A DNA stretch of 64,000 nt. It comes from Ursus arctos. Its lineage: Eukaryota > Chordata > Mammalia > Carnivora > Ursidae. Location: positions 11,495,848 to 11,559,847 of the forward strand of contig NW_026622986.1 of NCBI RefSeq assembly GCF_023065955.2, in the 5' to 3' direction. This document shows positions 34,420 to 46,700 of this stretch, one piece after another (position 1 is the first letter of the stretch; every line of letters starts with the position of its first letter). The notes beneath the pieces were generated by a model, which was not told where the DNA came from, searched no databases, and was given only the letters and a program-made list of their open reading frames with translations. The position numbers and the translations under genes are program-made.

Positions 34420-34490
34420 CTGTGTATCTCACAACTTCTCTATCCATTTATCTACTGATGCACATTTGGATTGAAAAGAGAGGCAATTTT
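34155..34490 (-). mobile_element. L1 3' region fragment, antisense, with embedded (TG)n
   Basis: Antisense L1 3' sequence (CTTATTTCACTTAGCATTAT, CCATCCATGTTGTTGCAAAT) equivalent to 43.79-43.9 kb, interrupted by a TG microsatellite at 34376-34418. Confidence 0.85.
34376..34418. repeat. (TG)n microsatellite inside an L1 fragment
   Basis: About 21 uninterrupted TG units replacing part of the L1 3' sequence. Confidence 0.93.
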
Positions 34491-35374
34491 GTTAAACCTA
34501 TATCATAACGAATGAAATTAATAGAAGAGGAATTTTAAGTCCCATTTATCTAGTTATAAAACAAATAAGTTGCATATCTATGTATCTATGAATCTATGCA
34601 TTTCTCTATCGATATCTAGGTCAGCTTGTGGACCATCTCATCTACTTAATGGAAACCCAGATTTCCCTATTTTGATTACGAACTTAAAAATTCACAGAAT
34701 TCCCAGAGAGTTAAATATTGACAGAAACCTAGTTCTCCCTGTGTGTTACCTTTACGTTTCTTTTTGATGACCTTCTAACACTTTTCCTTTTTCCTTTTGT
34801 TTTCAGTGCCACCTTGCATTCTACCCCTCAACCTGATATATCCAAATCCAGAACATTCTCTGATCTATCTCCACACAGTAAACCTCTGGTTTTCTGCTGT
34901 GGTAGGAGAGAAGAGATACCTGGCTTTATGATGAGGAGAGCTGGAGGTCTGATTATATCTTCTAAAGTCTCAACCAGTCTTCCTGTTGTTAGTCCTGTTC
35001 CTCAGCCCCACTCTCAGAGGTACTTAAAGCCTTCAGTTCCTCAGTTTGTCTACCCTCTTTGGGAATAAGCTTGCCTCCTAATTGTCTCTTGCTTCAGGCT
35101 AAGGTTTCAGTTTTCTCAGGTACACTGAATTGGTTGGTGACCATATGTAGATCAGTTTTGTATCTTCGCAAATTTTGATATCTCTTATGTGCTTTTTCTC
35201 TTTTTTCCTCTTACATTTGTTCTTATGCATTTATGCTTTTGCCTTTGAGAAATTAGTACTCCTTTGCTGGTATTTTAGTGGAGTTCTGGGAGGAAATAAG
35301 GATAAATATATGTATGAATTTGTCATTTAGTGGGAGCCCTGGACTATTTTCATTTCCTTTTTGGGGCTAGATAC
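34491..35374. other. No recognised element
   Basis: Moderately AT-rich unique sequence with incidental frames of 65 and 84 codons. Confidence 0.5.
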
Positions 35375-35590
35375 CCTTCCTCTGCTTTGTGCCTTTGCAT
35401 TTGCTGCTCTCTCTCCCTGATCCACTGCGCCTCTTCCTCTACCTCAGCCTATTAACTCTTAACTCATCGTTTCACAATTATTTTAGTTTTAACCCCTCCC
35501 GCCCCTGATCCCCGCATGTCCCCCTTACATGTGCGTTCCTTCCCTGAGTAGAAGTGCATTTACTATTATTTCTCTAGGACCGGAGAGGTA
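35375..35590 (+). repeat. L2 fragment
   Basis: GTGCCTTTGCATTTGCTGCT and the following cysteine/serine-rich L2 3' pattern. Confidence 0.5.
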
Positions 35591-36284
35591 TAGCTGGCAG
35601 GTAAGGAGAACAAGGACAGCTGGAGCATGATAAAAATGTTTGTGCCTGTGTTTCCTTTTAGAAGGCAGGAGAGACTTGAGCGTGTTTAAATTTTATGGGA
35701 AGTAGCCAAGAGAAGGCTTGGGACTGAAGTTATAGGAGACAACAATCACTGACAGAAAGCATTTGGGGATGGGATCTGAAGCATAGGTAGAAGGATTAGC
35801 TTTAGGTAAGAACAATGTGTCATTGTTTCAGGACAAAAGGATGGGAGGACGGATGCAAGAGCACGTTCCTTTGTCAGTCTGGTTGCAGGAAGTTGGTGAG
35901 CTCTTATTTGGTGGTTTCTTTTTTTCTCTGTGAAGAAGACAGAGTTACCTGTTTAGAGAAGGTGAGAAAGGAAGTGGAGCAGCAAATTAGAGAGGATTTT
36001 AACTGGCATTTTTCTGGGAAGGCTCCCTATAGGTAACTATGTACGCTGATAGCAGCAAAAGTCTCGCCAAACAACTAACTGTACAAAGGGCATCCAGAGC
36101 TATAAAGAAGCACCAAAACAGTCAGTCTCGCTTCTTGGCCTCCTTTGGCCTGGGTTATGGTGACTTTGGTCCCTGTATTACAGCTTAGCACAGTAACTTG
36201 TAATTATGGCCGTGGGTTAAATTATGTTTAGTATATTCTGTTCATGAAGACAAGGAAGTATGTAGTAATAAGATGTAATCGGTA

Positions 36285-36530
36285 GGATGTGTATTGTCCT
36301 TTATAGATTGTACTTCACAGTTTACAAATGCTTTCACATCTTATCTGGTTTTATCCTGTCAGCAGCCCCATACAGTAGGTAATATTATCCCTATGTTTGC
36401 AATCGAGGAAAACTGTGGCTTAGTTACAATTAAGTGGTTTGTCTGAGACACACAATTAGTAAGCGGTAAAATCTAGACTTGATCACATATTCTCTGCCTC
36501 TAGACTCTCTTCCATTATATCAGACGTCTC
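36285..36530 (-). repeat. MIR
   Basis: TTTACAAATGCTTTCACATC, GTAGGTAATATTATCCCTAT and ACACAATTAGTAAGCGGTAA in antisense MIR order. Confidence 0.7.
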
Positions 36531-37740
36531 ACAATTGCCATCCAAAAGGGTTTATGGTTGTTTAAAGACATCATTTTCAGTGTTCTGGGTATCCATGGAA
36601 CACCTCATTCATGTACAGGTAATGAAGTATTACAGAAGGTCAGGCATAATTACTGCTCTGTTTTAATTTTGAAGGGATCTAGATATGGAATGAAACTTAT
36701 CTTCCTTATTCTTTTTGTATAAGTTTAGAGTTTCTAAAAGAGTTGAGAAAAAGAAAATTATACGGGGAAACCATACTATTTATCATGTTTATCGGATTTT
36801 TTTTTTTCAAAAACAGACTTCAAAGTTTGTATTCTTTCCAGTTTGAATTACCCTTTTTCCCCCTCAGTCTGTGTTTTTCAACAATGTCACAAAACAATTG
36901 GGAGAATAAAATTACATTTGACAAATACCATTCTGTATCTAATTTGTAAAGAGACACATTTATTACGTGTACTTTTCCAAGTTCAGAAGACTTCGAATTT
37001 AACACCTCCTACATAATTAGTTGTTGGGATAAAATATTGCTAAATCGTAGGCTGGTAAGTTTACAATGCATGTTGATTTAGTAAATACTGTTTCCTTTTT
37101 TCAGTTTTTGTAAATGTAGTGCTTATTCAAGGTCCCAATTCTGAAAAAATTCTTGCCAACTAAGATATTTTAGAATGCTTTAATATATATATATATATAT
37201 ATAAAAATATATATATATATATTTATATATATGAATGTAAAGTGCAGAATTAGCCCAAAAGACATTTGTTTCACATACCGTTAAGTCTGTTGCCTAATAA
37301 TTTACTATATAAAAATAAAGGTAATTGAAGCAGTATTTCCCAGCAGCATTTCATTAATAGGGACTTTACTAATTAATAAAAGTGCACTGCCCTTGTTATC
37401 TCCTTATGAACCATTTTTAAAAATATATTTTAGTTTTCTACTAATATAAATTGAATAATAATCCACTGCTTTGAAATGGTATAGGGCCAAGAATGATTAG
37501 TTATATTCCCATAGTTGTTGTGGTTATGCATGTGAAAATTGCTGTTTACTAAAGATAAAGCCTCCCCCACAAAGCTTTGTCAAATTGAAAATTGGGGTTT
37601 TTTCACATTGATGTTGATAATATTACAGGATACCTTTCAACTGGAAAAGAATTATTGTGTTGGAAAATTATATGCTGCTGTTACAATATGTTCCATAATC
37701 TTAAATAAAATCCATGTAATTTGAGGCAGGAGTGTGCAGG
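36531..37740. other. No recognised element apart from the TA repeat
   Basis: AT-rich intronic sequence; small frames only. Confidence 0.5.
37183..37232. repeat. (TA)n microsatellite
   Basis: TA runs with an AAA interruption and a TTTATA break, forming a potential hairpin. Confidence 0.9.
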
Positions 37741-37756
37741 GGAGTCTCTTACTCTT

Positions 37757-37958
37757 TTTTTTTTTTTTTTAAGATTTTATTTATTTATTTGACAGAGATA
37801 GAGACAGCTGGTGAGAGAGGGAGCACAAGCAGGGGGAGTGGGAGAGGAAGAAGCAGGCTCATAGCGGAGGAGCCTGATGTGGGGCTCGATCCCAGAACGC
37901 CGGGATCACGCCCTGAGCCGAAGGCAGACGCTTAACCGCTGTGCCACCCAGGCGCCCC
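37757..37958 (-). mobile_element. SINEC (Can-SINE)
   Basis: Perfect target duplication GGAGTCTCTTACTCTT at 37741-37756 and 37959-37974. Confidence 0.96.
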
Positions 37959-38474
37959 GGAGTCTCTTACTCTTAATATTGGAAGGGTATAAAATGCCAC
38001 ATAATACTTATGTGGGCATTCAGAGGTTCTCATTTGATTACAAGTGGTTATATATATAGATTAGCATTAAGCTAGTTATGTAATACATTTTAGGATCTTG
38101 AAAAAGAAGGTAGAAAGGATACCTGTGCTATAATCAGAGGAAAATTACCACAATTGAAAAGAAGAGAGCTAAGGACAATTCTTGAAACAGATCTTTTGAC
38201 TACATTACAGAGCGAAGTGATCTTGATTATAGGAAAGGCATTAAGAGAAATTTTGGGAAAAATCTGGGGGTGTTGTAAGTAAAAATCAGAAGGGTATAAC
38301 TTGTAATGAACGGTATAAATTTTGCTAATGTGGTTAACTGTTTAGCTGTCATCTGGATGTCGTATAAGGTTCAAGATATTTAACTTAGGTATTTTATGGA
38401 GACTCTATTGTAAACTATTCTTTTCCATTATAAAAATAGTAGGAATAAGACATTTTAAGTAAAGATTTAAGTAA

Positions 38475-38640
38475 TAATTTTAGCTAATTCATAGCACTAT
38501 GTATCAGGCACTCCTCTAATCACTTTATGTGCATTTACTCATTTAACTCTGTGATGTGAGATATCATTATTATCCCTAACATTTAGTTGAGAAGCTGATG
38601 CTCAGAAATGAAGTAACAACACTGGTTAGTGGCAAGATAT
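38475..38640 (-). repeat. MIR
   Basis: ATGTATCAGGCACTCCTCTA, CATTTACTCATTTAACTCTG and GAAGCTGATGCTCAGAAATG. Confidence 0.72.
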
Positions 38641-38794
38641 TATGACATACTCCATATATACTTTGAAAGCTAGTTAAATAAAAAAGGAAAGAATTAACCT
38701 TTTCAGTGTATTTTAAAAAATCTTTCTACTGCTTACATGCCACAATAATAGATCAGATCTTTAGAGAAAAGGTAGCATTTATGTTATAGGTACA

Positions 38795-39080
38795 GAATAG
38801 TGAAGGGGTTAAAAATGTGGGCTCCTGGGTTTGAATTCCAAGTGTGCTACATATTAGTTCTGTGACTGAGCCAGTTCCATAATTGTGTGTTATTTCCTTG
38901 TCTGCAAAATAGATGTGAATCGTCATTTACTCATAACAAATATTTATTGAATACCTACTATATGCCAGCGCTACTCTTAGGCATTTAGAAACTATAGGGT
39001 AGTTATAAGGATTTAAATGAGTTATATACATAAAGCATCTAAAACAATGTTTGGCGTGTAGTCCATTTATATTCAAAGTT
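38795..39080 (+). repeat. MIR with an embedded L2/MIR-like piece
   Basis: TGGGTTTGAATTCCAAGTGT and TTCTGTGACTGAGCCAGTTC. An inserted ATTTATTGAATACCTACTAT segment precedes the 3' part ending ACAATGTTTGGCGTGTAG. Confidence 0.68.
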
Positions 39081-39109
39081 ATTGCTGATAGATATGTATT
39101 TGTTATTAA

Positions 39110-40415
39110 TATTTTGTGGTTGTTTCTGAAGATTTTCTCTGATCCTTTCTTGTCTTTCTCTGTTTCATGGTTTGCTGATTTTCATTAATGATATATTTGG
39201 ATTTCTTTCACTTTAATTTTTGCATATCTATTAGTGGTTTTTGATATATTGGTACCAATAGGTTTGTATATAACCTCTTCTGCATACAGAAATCTATATT
39301 AAGTTGATGTTCATTTAATTTTGAGCCCATTCTTTTTTCTTCCCCTCCCCATGATTTAGGTATTTATTTTTATATTTTACATCCTTTTACTTTGTGAGTT
39401 CCTTGACTGATTTTTTTACAGAAATATTCATTTTTACTTCTTTTGGGTTTCCTACCTTTATCCTTCAGTCCAGTTGTCTGCAGAGGCCTGTTGTGGGCAA
39501 CGTTGGGTCCCAGGCCTGAAGATGGCATGTTTTAACTAGGTATGCTCTGGTATGTTTGTGAAACGAGACCTGTTGCCACCACTGCAGGAACTGAGGCTCC
39601 ACAAAACTCCTACATTGGGAGATGTGGTGTTTGCAGGGGCTTGGTCTGGTCTTCTGGGGGAAAGGCCTGCCTACAATGAGACTGAGGCATGACTGGGAAG
39701 GGTAGTTTCACTGGAGCATGGTGCAGTGGGGTTTGGTGTAAGCAATTTAGGTAGTGAGTGTCAGAGCTGCACTAGTTCCCACAGGTGGCCCTGTGCTTAC
39801 GCAGAGGAGCAGGGGAGAAAAATGGCACTAGCCAATTCCTTTGCTCCTGGAGGGGGTCTCTCCATGAACACTGTCTCTCTAGTACGTGCTCTCAGATGAG
39901 CAAATAACCTTCCCACTGTGTGCCTCAGATGCTCTTCAGATTCTTGTTTCTATGCTGTGTGTCCATGGATTGTTTGCCTGCCTTCTTTCCAAAAGCAGTT
40001 CAGTGCGCTTGGGGCTCTATCACAGCCAAGCCCGATGACCTTTATAACTCCAGGCTTTATGCCATACTGGTCGTCAGAAGACATGAAATTGGGGCCCTCT
40101 CACCTTCCAAGCCAATTGCTATGGGGTTTCACTTTCCCATTCACTCCCCTGTGTGCTAGTTTGTCTCTCATTCTTCTCTAATACCACTGCATCCCCACTA
40201 CAGCAGCCATAACCTGTTTCTCTCCCAAACCCTGCATCCACACTTAGACCTTCTTCAATGTGACCTCTTCACAACCTTTAGTTGTGGAGTTTGCTCTGCC
40301 AGTCTTCAGGTCAATCTCTGGGATATTTAGGATGATTTGATAGTTATCTAGTTATAGTCATGGGATGAGGCAAGCCTGTGGTCCTCCTACTCTGCCACCA
40401 TCTTCCCTCACTGAT
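39110..40415 (-). mobile_element. Antisense L1 spacer / 5'-type sequence
   Basis: 39.1-39.5 kb resembles the antisense L1 spacer upstream of ORF2. The right part ends with CTACTCTGCCACCATCTTCC, a phrase typical of antisense L1 5' ends. The open frames at 39.92-40.18 kb are incidental. The middle part is less certain. Confidence 0.5.
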
Positions 40416-40424
40416 ATGTTTTCT

Positions 40425-40626
40425 TTTTTTTTTTTTTTAAGATTTTATTTATTTATTCGACAGAGATAGAGACAGCCAGCGAGAGAGGGAACACAAGCAG
40501 GGGGAGTGGGAGAGGAAGAAGCAGGCTCCCAGCAGAGGAGCCTGATGTGGGGCTCGATCCCATAATGCCGGGATCACGCCCTGAGCCGAAGGTAGACGCT
40601 TAACCGCTGTGCCACCCAGGCGCCCC
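40425..40626 (-). mobile_element. SINEC (Can-SINE)
   Basis: Young-type copy. Target duplication ATGTTTTCT at 40416-40424 and 40627-40635. Confidence 0.95.
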
Positions 40627-40635
40627 ATGTTTTCT

Positions 40636-42732
40636 GATATTAAAACATCTTTTCATTCTTGAGATATACTCCAGTGGATCATGATGTATAATTATTTTAA
40701 GATATTTTAACATTTTATTTAGCCAGTATTTCTTTTAGGATTCTTGGATCTACATGTAGTTAAAAAGGGGGCAATAATTTTTTTTAGGTATTGTTCTCAT
40801 GTGGTTTCAAATAAAAATCACATAAAATGCATTGTTATTGTTATATTTTTATTTTAAAAACTTGTAAAAGTATAAGAACTATTCCTTAAAGGTTTGGTAG
40901 AAAAAAATGTAAGCCTGAAGCTTTTCTGTTATTAAATTTCAGGCTATCATAATTTCTAGCTTTATCTTTGAGAAATTATTTTATAATGTCATAAACATAG
41001 CAAATTTAAGATTTTTGAGAAAAAGTGAGACTTTAAAATTACTTCTTAATGGAAATCATAAAATATGTTTCCATCAAAATAGAAGTCATTAAATTGTTTT
41101 GTGTGAGGTTTTTGTTGGATTGTAATAACAATTCACTTTGAAAACCAATCATGGCAAATAGTTTCAATCCATTAAATAACTTATAAACCTTACATAATTC
41201 AAACTACTTAATGTTAGTTTTCTTAAAAAGGCTATTTTCATGTGAACCTCAAACCCATAAAAACATAAATAGTACAGGTTTTGTCCCAGTCCAGGATGTT
41301 GAATAAAGTCTGCCTATGAAATAGTTATTTGTGTGGGCCCTGTGTGTGCAGTCCAACCATTAAAATCATTGGTTTGATCTCTTCAAACTTTAAAAACAAA
41401 TAGGCTCTTTTAAAATCAAAGTTAGCATAAGCTTATCTGGTTCAAAAAAGTAGAGCTAAGAAGTTGCCAGTGTCAAGCAAAAGGGACCCGTCAGAGACAA
41501 GAAACCAAGTCAGCATAATGTCTAGCAATACTCTGATCAATTGGCAATGTTTTCACGAGAGCTCTACATCAAAAAGTTAAGTTTGCTTCCTACAGAGGGT
41601 GCATTAGTCAATTTAGCTATTTTTGTTTTCAAACTCTTTTATCTCTTTCTGAGTTCTTAATGACTTTCTTCATCTAAGTGGTGATAACAATTGTCTGGAG
41701 TTACTGCATTAAAGTTCATGTGCAGACGTGACATTAATTAGGTTATCGTTGTAGACTGAATTATTGAGAGTTCAGTGGCCTATGATACGCAGGCTTGCTA
41801 AGGGCAGCTTAAATTTCATTCACGAATATTAGGAGAGTTTATAACTTAAATTACTTAAATCTCTAATGAATTATTTTAAGTAAATTCTCATATTTGGTGA
41901 ATGACTCCTAAAATTAGTCAATTTAATACCCTCTCATACTAAATTTGATAGTATCCTTGTGAGGCTTTTTAAACAAATGATTTGTTACTATTTTTCAAAT
42001 GATTTGTTACTGTTTTTCAAAACGGAAACTTTAAGATCAATATTTCAGGAGAAATGCCAAAAAAAAAATCTTCCAGGAGCCATTTTGAATAGTTAGAAGT
42101 TAATTTTTTTGACAAAAAGATATGTTCTTGGTATTCTTTTGGCACAAATATCAACACATGTTAATTTTTAATTTTATTTCAAAGTAAACTAGGCTTTTTG
42201 TATTCATGGTAACATTAAAATTTAATTTAATTATATGTGCAACAATAGGTTTTCTTTGACGCCATGTAAAAGATATTGTTTTGGGTATACTTGATAGCAT
42301 ATGCCCCGGATTGGCAATTCTTGTGATCATATGTCATTTTCCTTAAAATTCGAGGACTTCTATGTTTCAAAATAGTTTGTTTCGTGTACAGCACTCATTA
42401 TCTCATGTTCTTATTGAAAATAAATAGTATTTTGGAAAAAAATTTTCTTGTGTAAGATTTAAAGTTTTTATTTTAGTTCTTTGAGTAAAGAACTTGAATA
42501 TTTTCACCTGTTACCTAAGATATCGATATGCTCTTTGGTCAAATAAAATGGAGACTCATCTGGTAGGACCTGAAGTTAATATACGGTTTGATTTTTGATT
42601 TGGGTTCAAAAAAAAGATTATTTGTCATGTACATCTGTTTTTCCTTCATCTATCTCAAAATTGATTCACATTTCTTTCACCTAAATTTAGTTACTGCCAG
42701 TCTCTGTTAAAATATTGAGTATAAACATTGAT
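40636..42732. other. 2.1-kb repeat-free intronic block
   Basis: No SINE, L1 or MIR recognised. AT-rich with a TTAATTAG homeodomain-type core near 41735. A direct repeat of AAATGATTTGTTACT...TTTTTCAAA lies at about 41976-42020. Confidence 0.5.
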
Positions 42733-42917
42733 GGGGCGTCTGGGTGGCTCGGTTGTTAGGCGTCTGCCTTCGGCTCAGGGCGTGATCCCAGAGTCCTGGG
42801 ACCCACGTCGGGCTCTTCCACTGGGAGCCTGCTTCTTCCTCTACCACTCCGCCTGCCTGTGTTCTCTCTCTTGCTGGCTGTCTTTCTCTGTGTCAAATAA
42901 ATAAATAAAATCTTTAA
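42733..42917 (+). mobile_element. SINEC (Can-SINE)
   Basis: GGGGCGTCTGGGTGGCTCGG head to AAATAAAATCTTT tail. Short flanking repeat around ATTGAT. Confidence 0.93.
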
Positions 42918-43189
42918 AAAAATTGATAAACTGTATAATATTTAAAAATAGGGTTCATAGAATTAGGAACTGAGGAAGAGAGGGCTTAATAAGGTGGCCT
43001 TCGACTCACAAGTGGAGGTGTGTGGTGGGGTGAGATTAGCTGGCAAGAGGTAGTTTCTGATCTCCATAGGTTATGGGGTGTCAGTACTGATCTACGAACT
43101 CTTTGCGAGAAGGCAATTCATCTTCGAATTTCTTTTGTAGTAAATACAATGTAGTGATTAGTAAGTGTTTCTTGGAAGATATTACATCT

Positions 43190-43320
43190 TCCTTAAATTT
43201 GGTCTTTTCTGGACAATTGATCTCCTTGTGCCTCAGTTTCTCTATCTGTTATAGATGGATAATACTTAGAATTTGCCCCATTCTTTAGAGAACAATGATC
43301 ATTGGGATTAGTAAATAACT
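43190..43320 (+). repeat. MIR fragment
   Basis: TGTGCCTCAGTTTCTCTATC followed by GATGGATAATACTTAG. Confidence 0.55.
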
Positions 43321-43741
43321 AAGTCCTCTTTGGAATTAAATTGCTATATAAATAATTTCTAAATAAATTGGACTATTCTGTAGTGACTTGGGAATTAAGC
43401 TAGGAGTATATAAGATCAGGAACGCTAGAATGAAATGAATGAAAATGGTGGTCTTTTTTTTTTTATTAATGTTTTTTTATTATATTATGTAGGTCACCAT
43501 ACAGTACACCCTGGTTTCTGATGTAAAGTTCAATGATTCATTAGTTGTGTATAACACCCAGTACACCATGTAATACGTGCCCTCCTTACTACCCATCACC
43601 AGTCTATCCCATTCCCCCATCCCCCTCCCCTCTGAAGCCCTCAGTTTGTTTCTCAGAGTCCATAGTCTCTCATGCTTCATTCCCCCTTATGACCACCCCC
43701 CCTTCTTTATCCCTTTCTTCCCCTACAGATCCTCCCAGTTC

Positions 43742-46700
43742 TTATGTTCCATAGATGAGAGAAATCATATGATAATTGTCTTTCTCTGCTTGACTTATTT
43801 CACTTAGCATTATCTCCTCCAGTGCCGTCCATGTTGCAGCAAATGTTGAGAACTCGTTCTTTCTGATAGCTGAGTAATATTCCATTGTATATATGGACCA
43901 CAACTTCTTAATCCAGTCATCTGTTGAAGGACACCTCGGTTCCTTCCACGATTTAGCTATTGTGGACATCGCTGCTATGAACATTGGGGTGCATATGGCC
44001 CTTCTCTTCACTACGTCTGTATCTTTGGGGTAAATACCCAGTAGTGCAATGGCTGGATCATAGGGTAGCTCAATTTTTAACTTTTAAGGGACCTCCACAC
44101 TGTTTTCCAGAGTGGCTGTACCAACTTGCATTCCCACAAACAATGTAGGAGGGATCCCCTTTCTCCGCATCCTCTCCAGCAATTGTTGTTTCTTGCCTTG
44201 TCAGTTTTTGCCATTCTAACTGGCGTAAGGTGGTATCTAGTGTGGTTTTGATTTGAATTTCCCTGATGGCTAATGATTTTGAACATTTTTTCATGTGTCT
44301 GTTAGCCATTTGTATGTCTTCATTGGAAAAGTGTCTGTTCATATCTTCTGCCCATTTTTTGATTTGTTTATTTGTTTCTCGCATATTGAGTTTGAGAAGT
44401 TCTTTGTAGATCTTGGATACCAGTCTTTTATCTGTAGCATCATTTGCAAATATTTTCTCCCATTCCGTGTGCTGCCTCTTAGTTTTTTTTGACTGTTTCC
44501 TTGGCTGTGCAGAAGCTTTTTATCTTGATGAAGTCCCACAAGTTCATTTTATCTTTTGTTTCTCTTGCCTTTGGAGCTGTGTCATGAAAAAGGTTGCTTT
44601 GGCCGATGTCGTATAGGTTGCTGCCTATGTTCTCCTCTAGGATTTTGATGGATTCCTGTCTCACATCGAGGTCTTTCATCCATTTGGAGTTTATCTTTGT
44701 GTATGGTGTGAGATAGTGGTCAAGTTTCATTCTTTTGCATGTAGCTGTCCAATTTCCCCAGCACTATTTATTGAAGAGACTGTCTTTTTTCCACCGGATG
44801 TTTTTTCCTGCTTTATCAAAGATTACGTGCCCAAAGAGCCGAGGGTGCATTTCTGGGTTCTCTATTCTGTTGCATTGGTCTATGTGTCTATTTTTGTGCC
44901 AGTACCATGCTGTCTTTGTGATCACAGCTTTGTAGTACAGCTCGAAATCCAGCATTGTGATGCCCCCAGCTTTGTTTTTCCTTTTCAACAGTTCCTTGGC
45001 GATTCGGGGCCTTTTCTGGTTCCATACAAATTTAAGGACTATTTGCTCCAGTTCTTTGAAAAATGTCCTCAGTATTTTGATCGGGATAGCATTGAAAGTG
45101 TAGATTGCTCTGGGTAGCATGGACATTTTAACTATGTTAATTCTTCTGATCCATGAGCATGGAATATTTTTCCATGTTTTTGTGTCTTCTTCAATGTCTT
45201 TCAAGAGTGATTTATAGTTTCTAGAATATAGATCCTTTACGTCTCTGGTTAAGTTAATTCCAAGGTAACGTATGGTTTTTGGTGCTATTGTAAATGGGAT
45301 GGATTCCCTAATTTCTTCTTCAGTCTCATTATTCATGTATAGAAATGCAACTGATTTCTGAGCATTGATTTTGAATCCCGCCACATTACTGAATTGCTGT
45401 ATAACTTCTAATAGTTTGGAAGTGGATTCTTTTGGGTTTTCCATATAGAGTATCATGTCATCTGCGAATAGAGACAGTTTGACTTCTTCTTTGCCTATTT
45501 GGATACCTTTTATCCCTTTTCGTTGTCTGATTGCTGTTGCAAGGACTTCTAGTACTATGTTGAATAATAGTGGCGAGAGTGGACATCCTTGTCGTGTTCC
45601 TGATATTAAGGGAAAGGCTTCCAGCTTTCCCACATTGAGAATGATAATTGCTGTAGGCTTTTCATAGATGGTTTTTATGAGATTGAGGAATGTACCCTCT
45701 ATCCCTACACTCTGAAGGGTTTTAATCAGAAAAGGATGCTGTATTTTGTCAAATGCTTTTTCTGCATCTATTGAGAGAATCATATGATTTTTTAATTTTT
45801 CTTTCTGGATAAAATCTATGACACCGATCAATTTGTGAATGTTGAACCACCCTTGCATCCCAGGGATGAATCCCACTTGGTCATGATGGATAATCCTTTT
45901 AATGTACTGTCGGATTCTATTAGCCATGATCTTGTTGAGGATTTTGGCATCCATATTCATTACGGAAATCAGTCTGTAATTCTCCTTTTTGATGGGGTCT
46001 TTGCCTGGTTTGGGGATCAAGGTAATATTGGCCTCATAGAATGAGTTTGGTAGCTTTCCTTCTGTTTTTATTTTTTTTGAAATAGCTTTAGGAGAATAGG
46101 TATTATTTCTTCTTTGAATGTTTGGTAGAATTCCCCAGGAAAACCATCCAGGCCTGGAGTTTTGTTTTTTGGAAGGTTGTTTATCACTGACTCAATCTCT
46201 TCATAATTATGGCCTGTTTAAAAAATCATTTTCTTCCTGTTTCAGTCTTGGTAGTTTGTAGGTTTCCAGGAAGGCCTCCATCTCTTCCAGATTGCTTAAT
46301 TTATTGGCATAAAGCTGTTGATAATAGTTTCTAAAAATCCTTCCAATTTCATTGGTGTTGGTTGTGACATCTCCTTTTTCATTCATAATTTTATTAATTT
46401 GGGCTCTATTCTTTTGGATAAGTCTGGCCAGTGGTCTGTCAATTTTATTGATTCTCTCAAAGAACCAGCTTCTAGTTCTGTTGATCTGCTCTACTGTACT
46501 CCTGGTTTCTAATTCATCGATTTCTGCTTAAACTTGGTCAACTGCTTCCTGGTGAGTGGATTAGGCCTGTCCCTCTGTTGCTGTTCCAGCTTCTTGAGGT
46601 GAGAATATAAAAACTGCATTTTAGATTTTTCTTTTTTTTTTTTTTTAAAGATTTTTTATTTATTTATTCAACAGAGATAGAGACAGCCAGCGAGAGAGGG

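Noticed and set aside
37741..37974. tRNA-like head in the SINEs as possible tRNA genes
   Set aside because: All are parts of SINEC elements with tails and target duplications; none keeps a full cloverleaf as an independent gene.
38095..38280. + strand stretch after TTTTAG with AAAAAGAAGGTAGAAAGG as DNAJC24 exon 3
   Set aside because: No HPD codons and no J-domain helix III sequence in any frame.
39918..40181. Overlapping 87- and 79-codon + strand frames
   Set aside because: They lie in antisense L1 5'-type sequence; no known protein.
44716..45117. 133-codon + strand frame
   Set aside because: It is the antisense shadow of L1 ORF2 reverse transcriptase.
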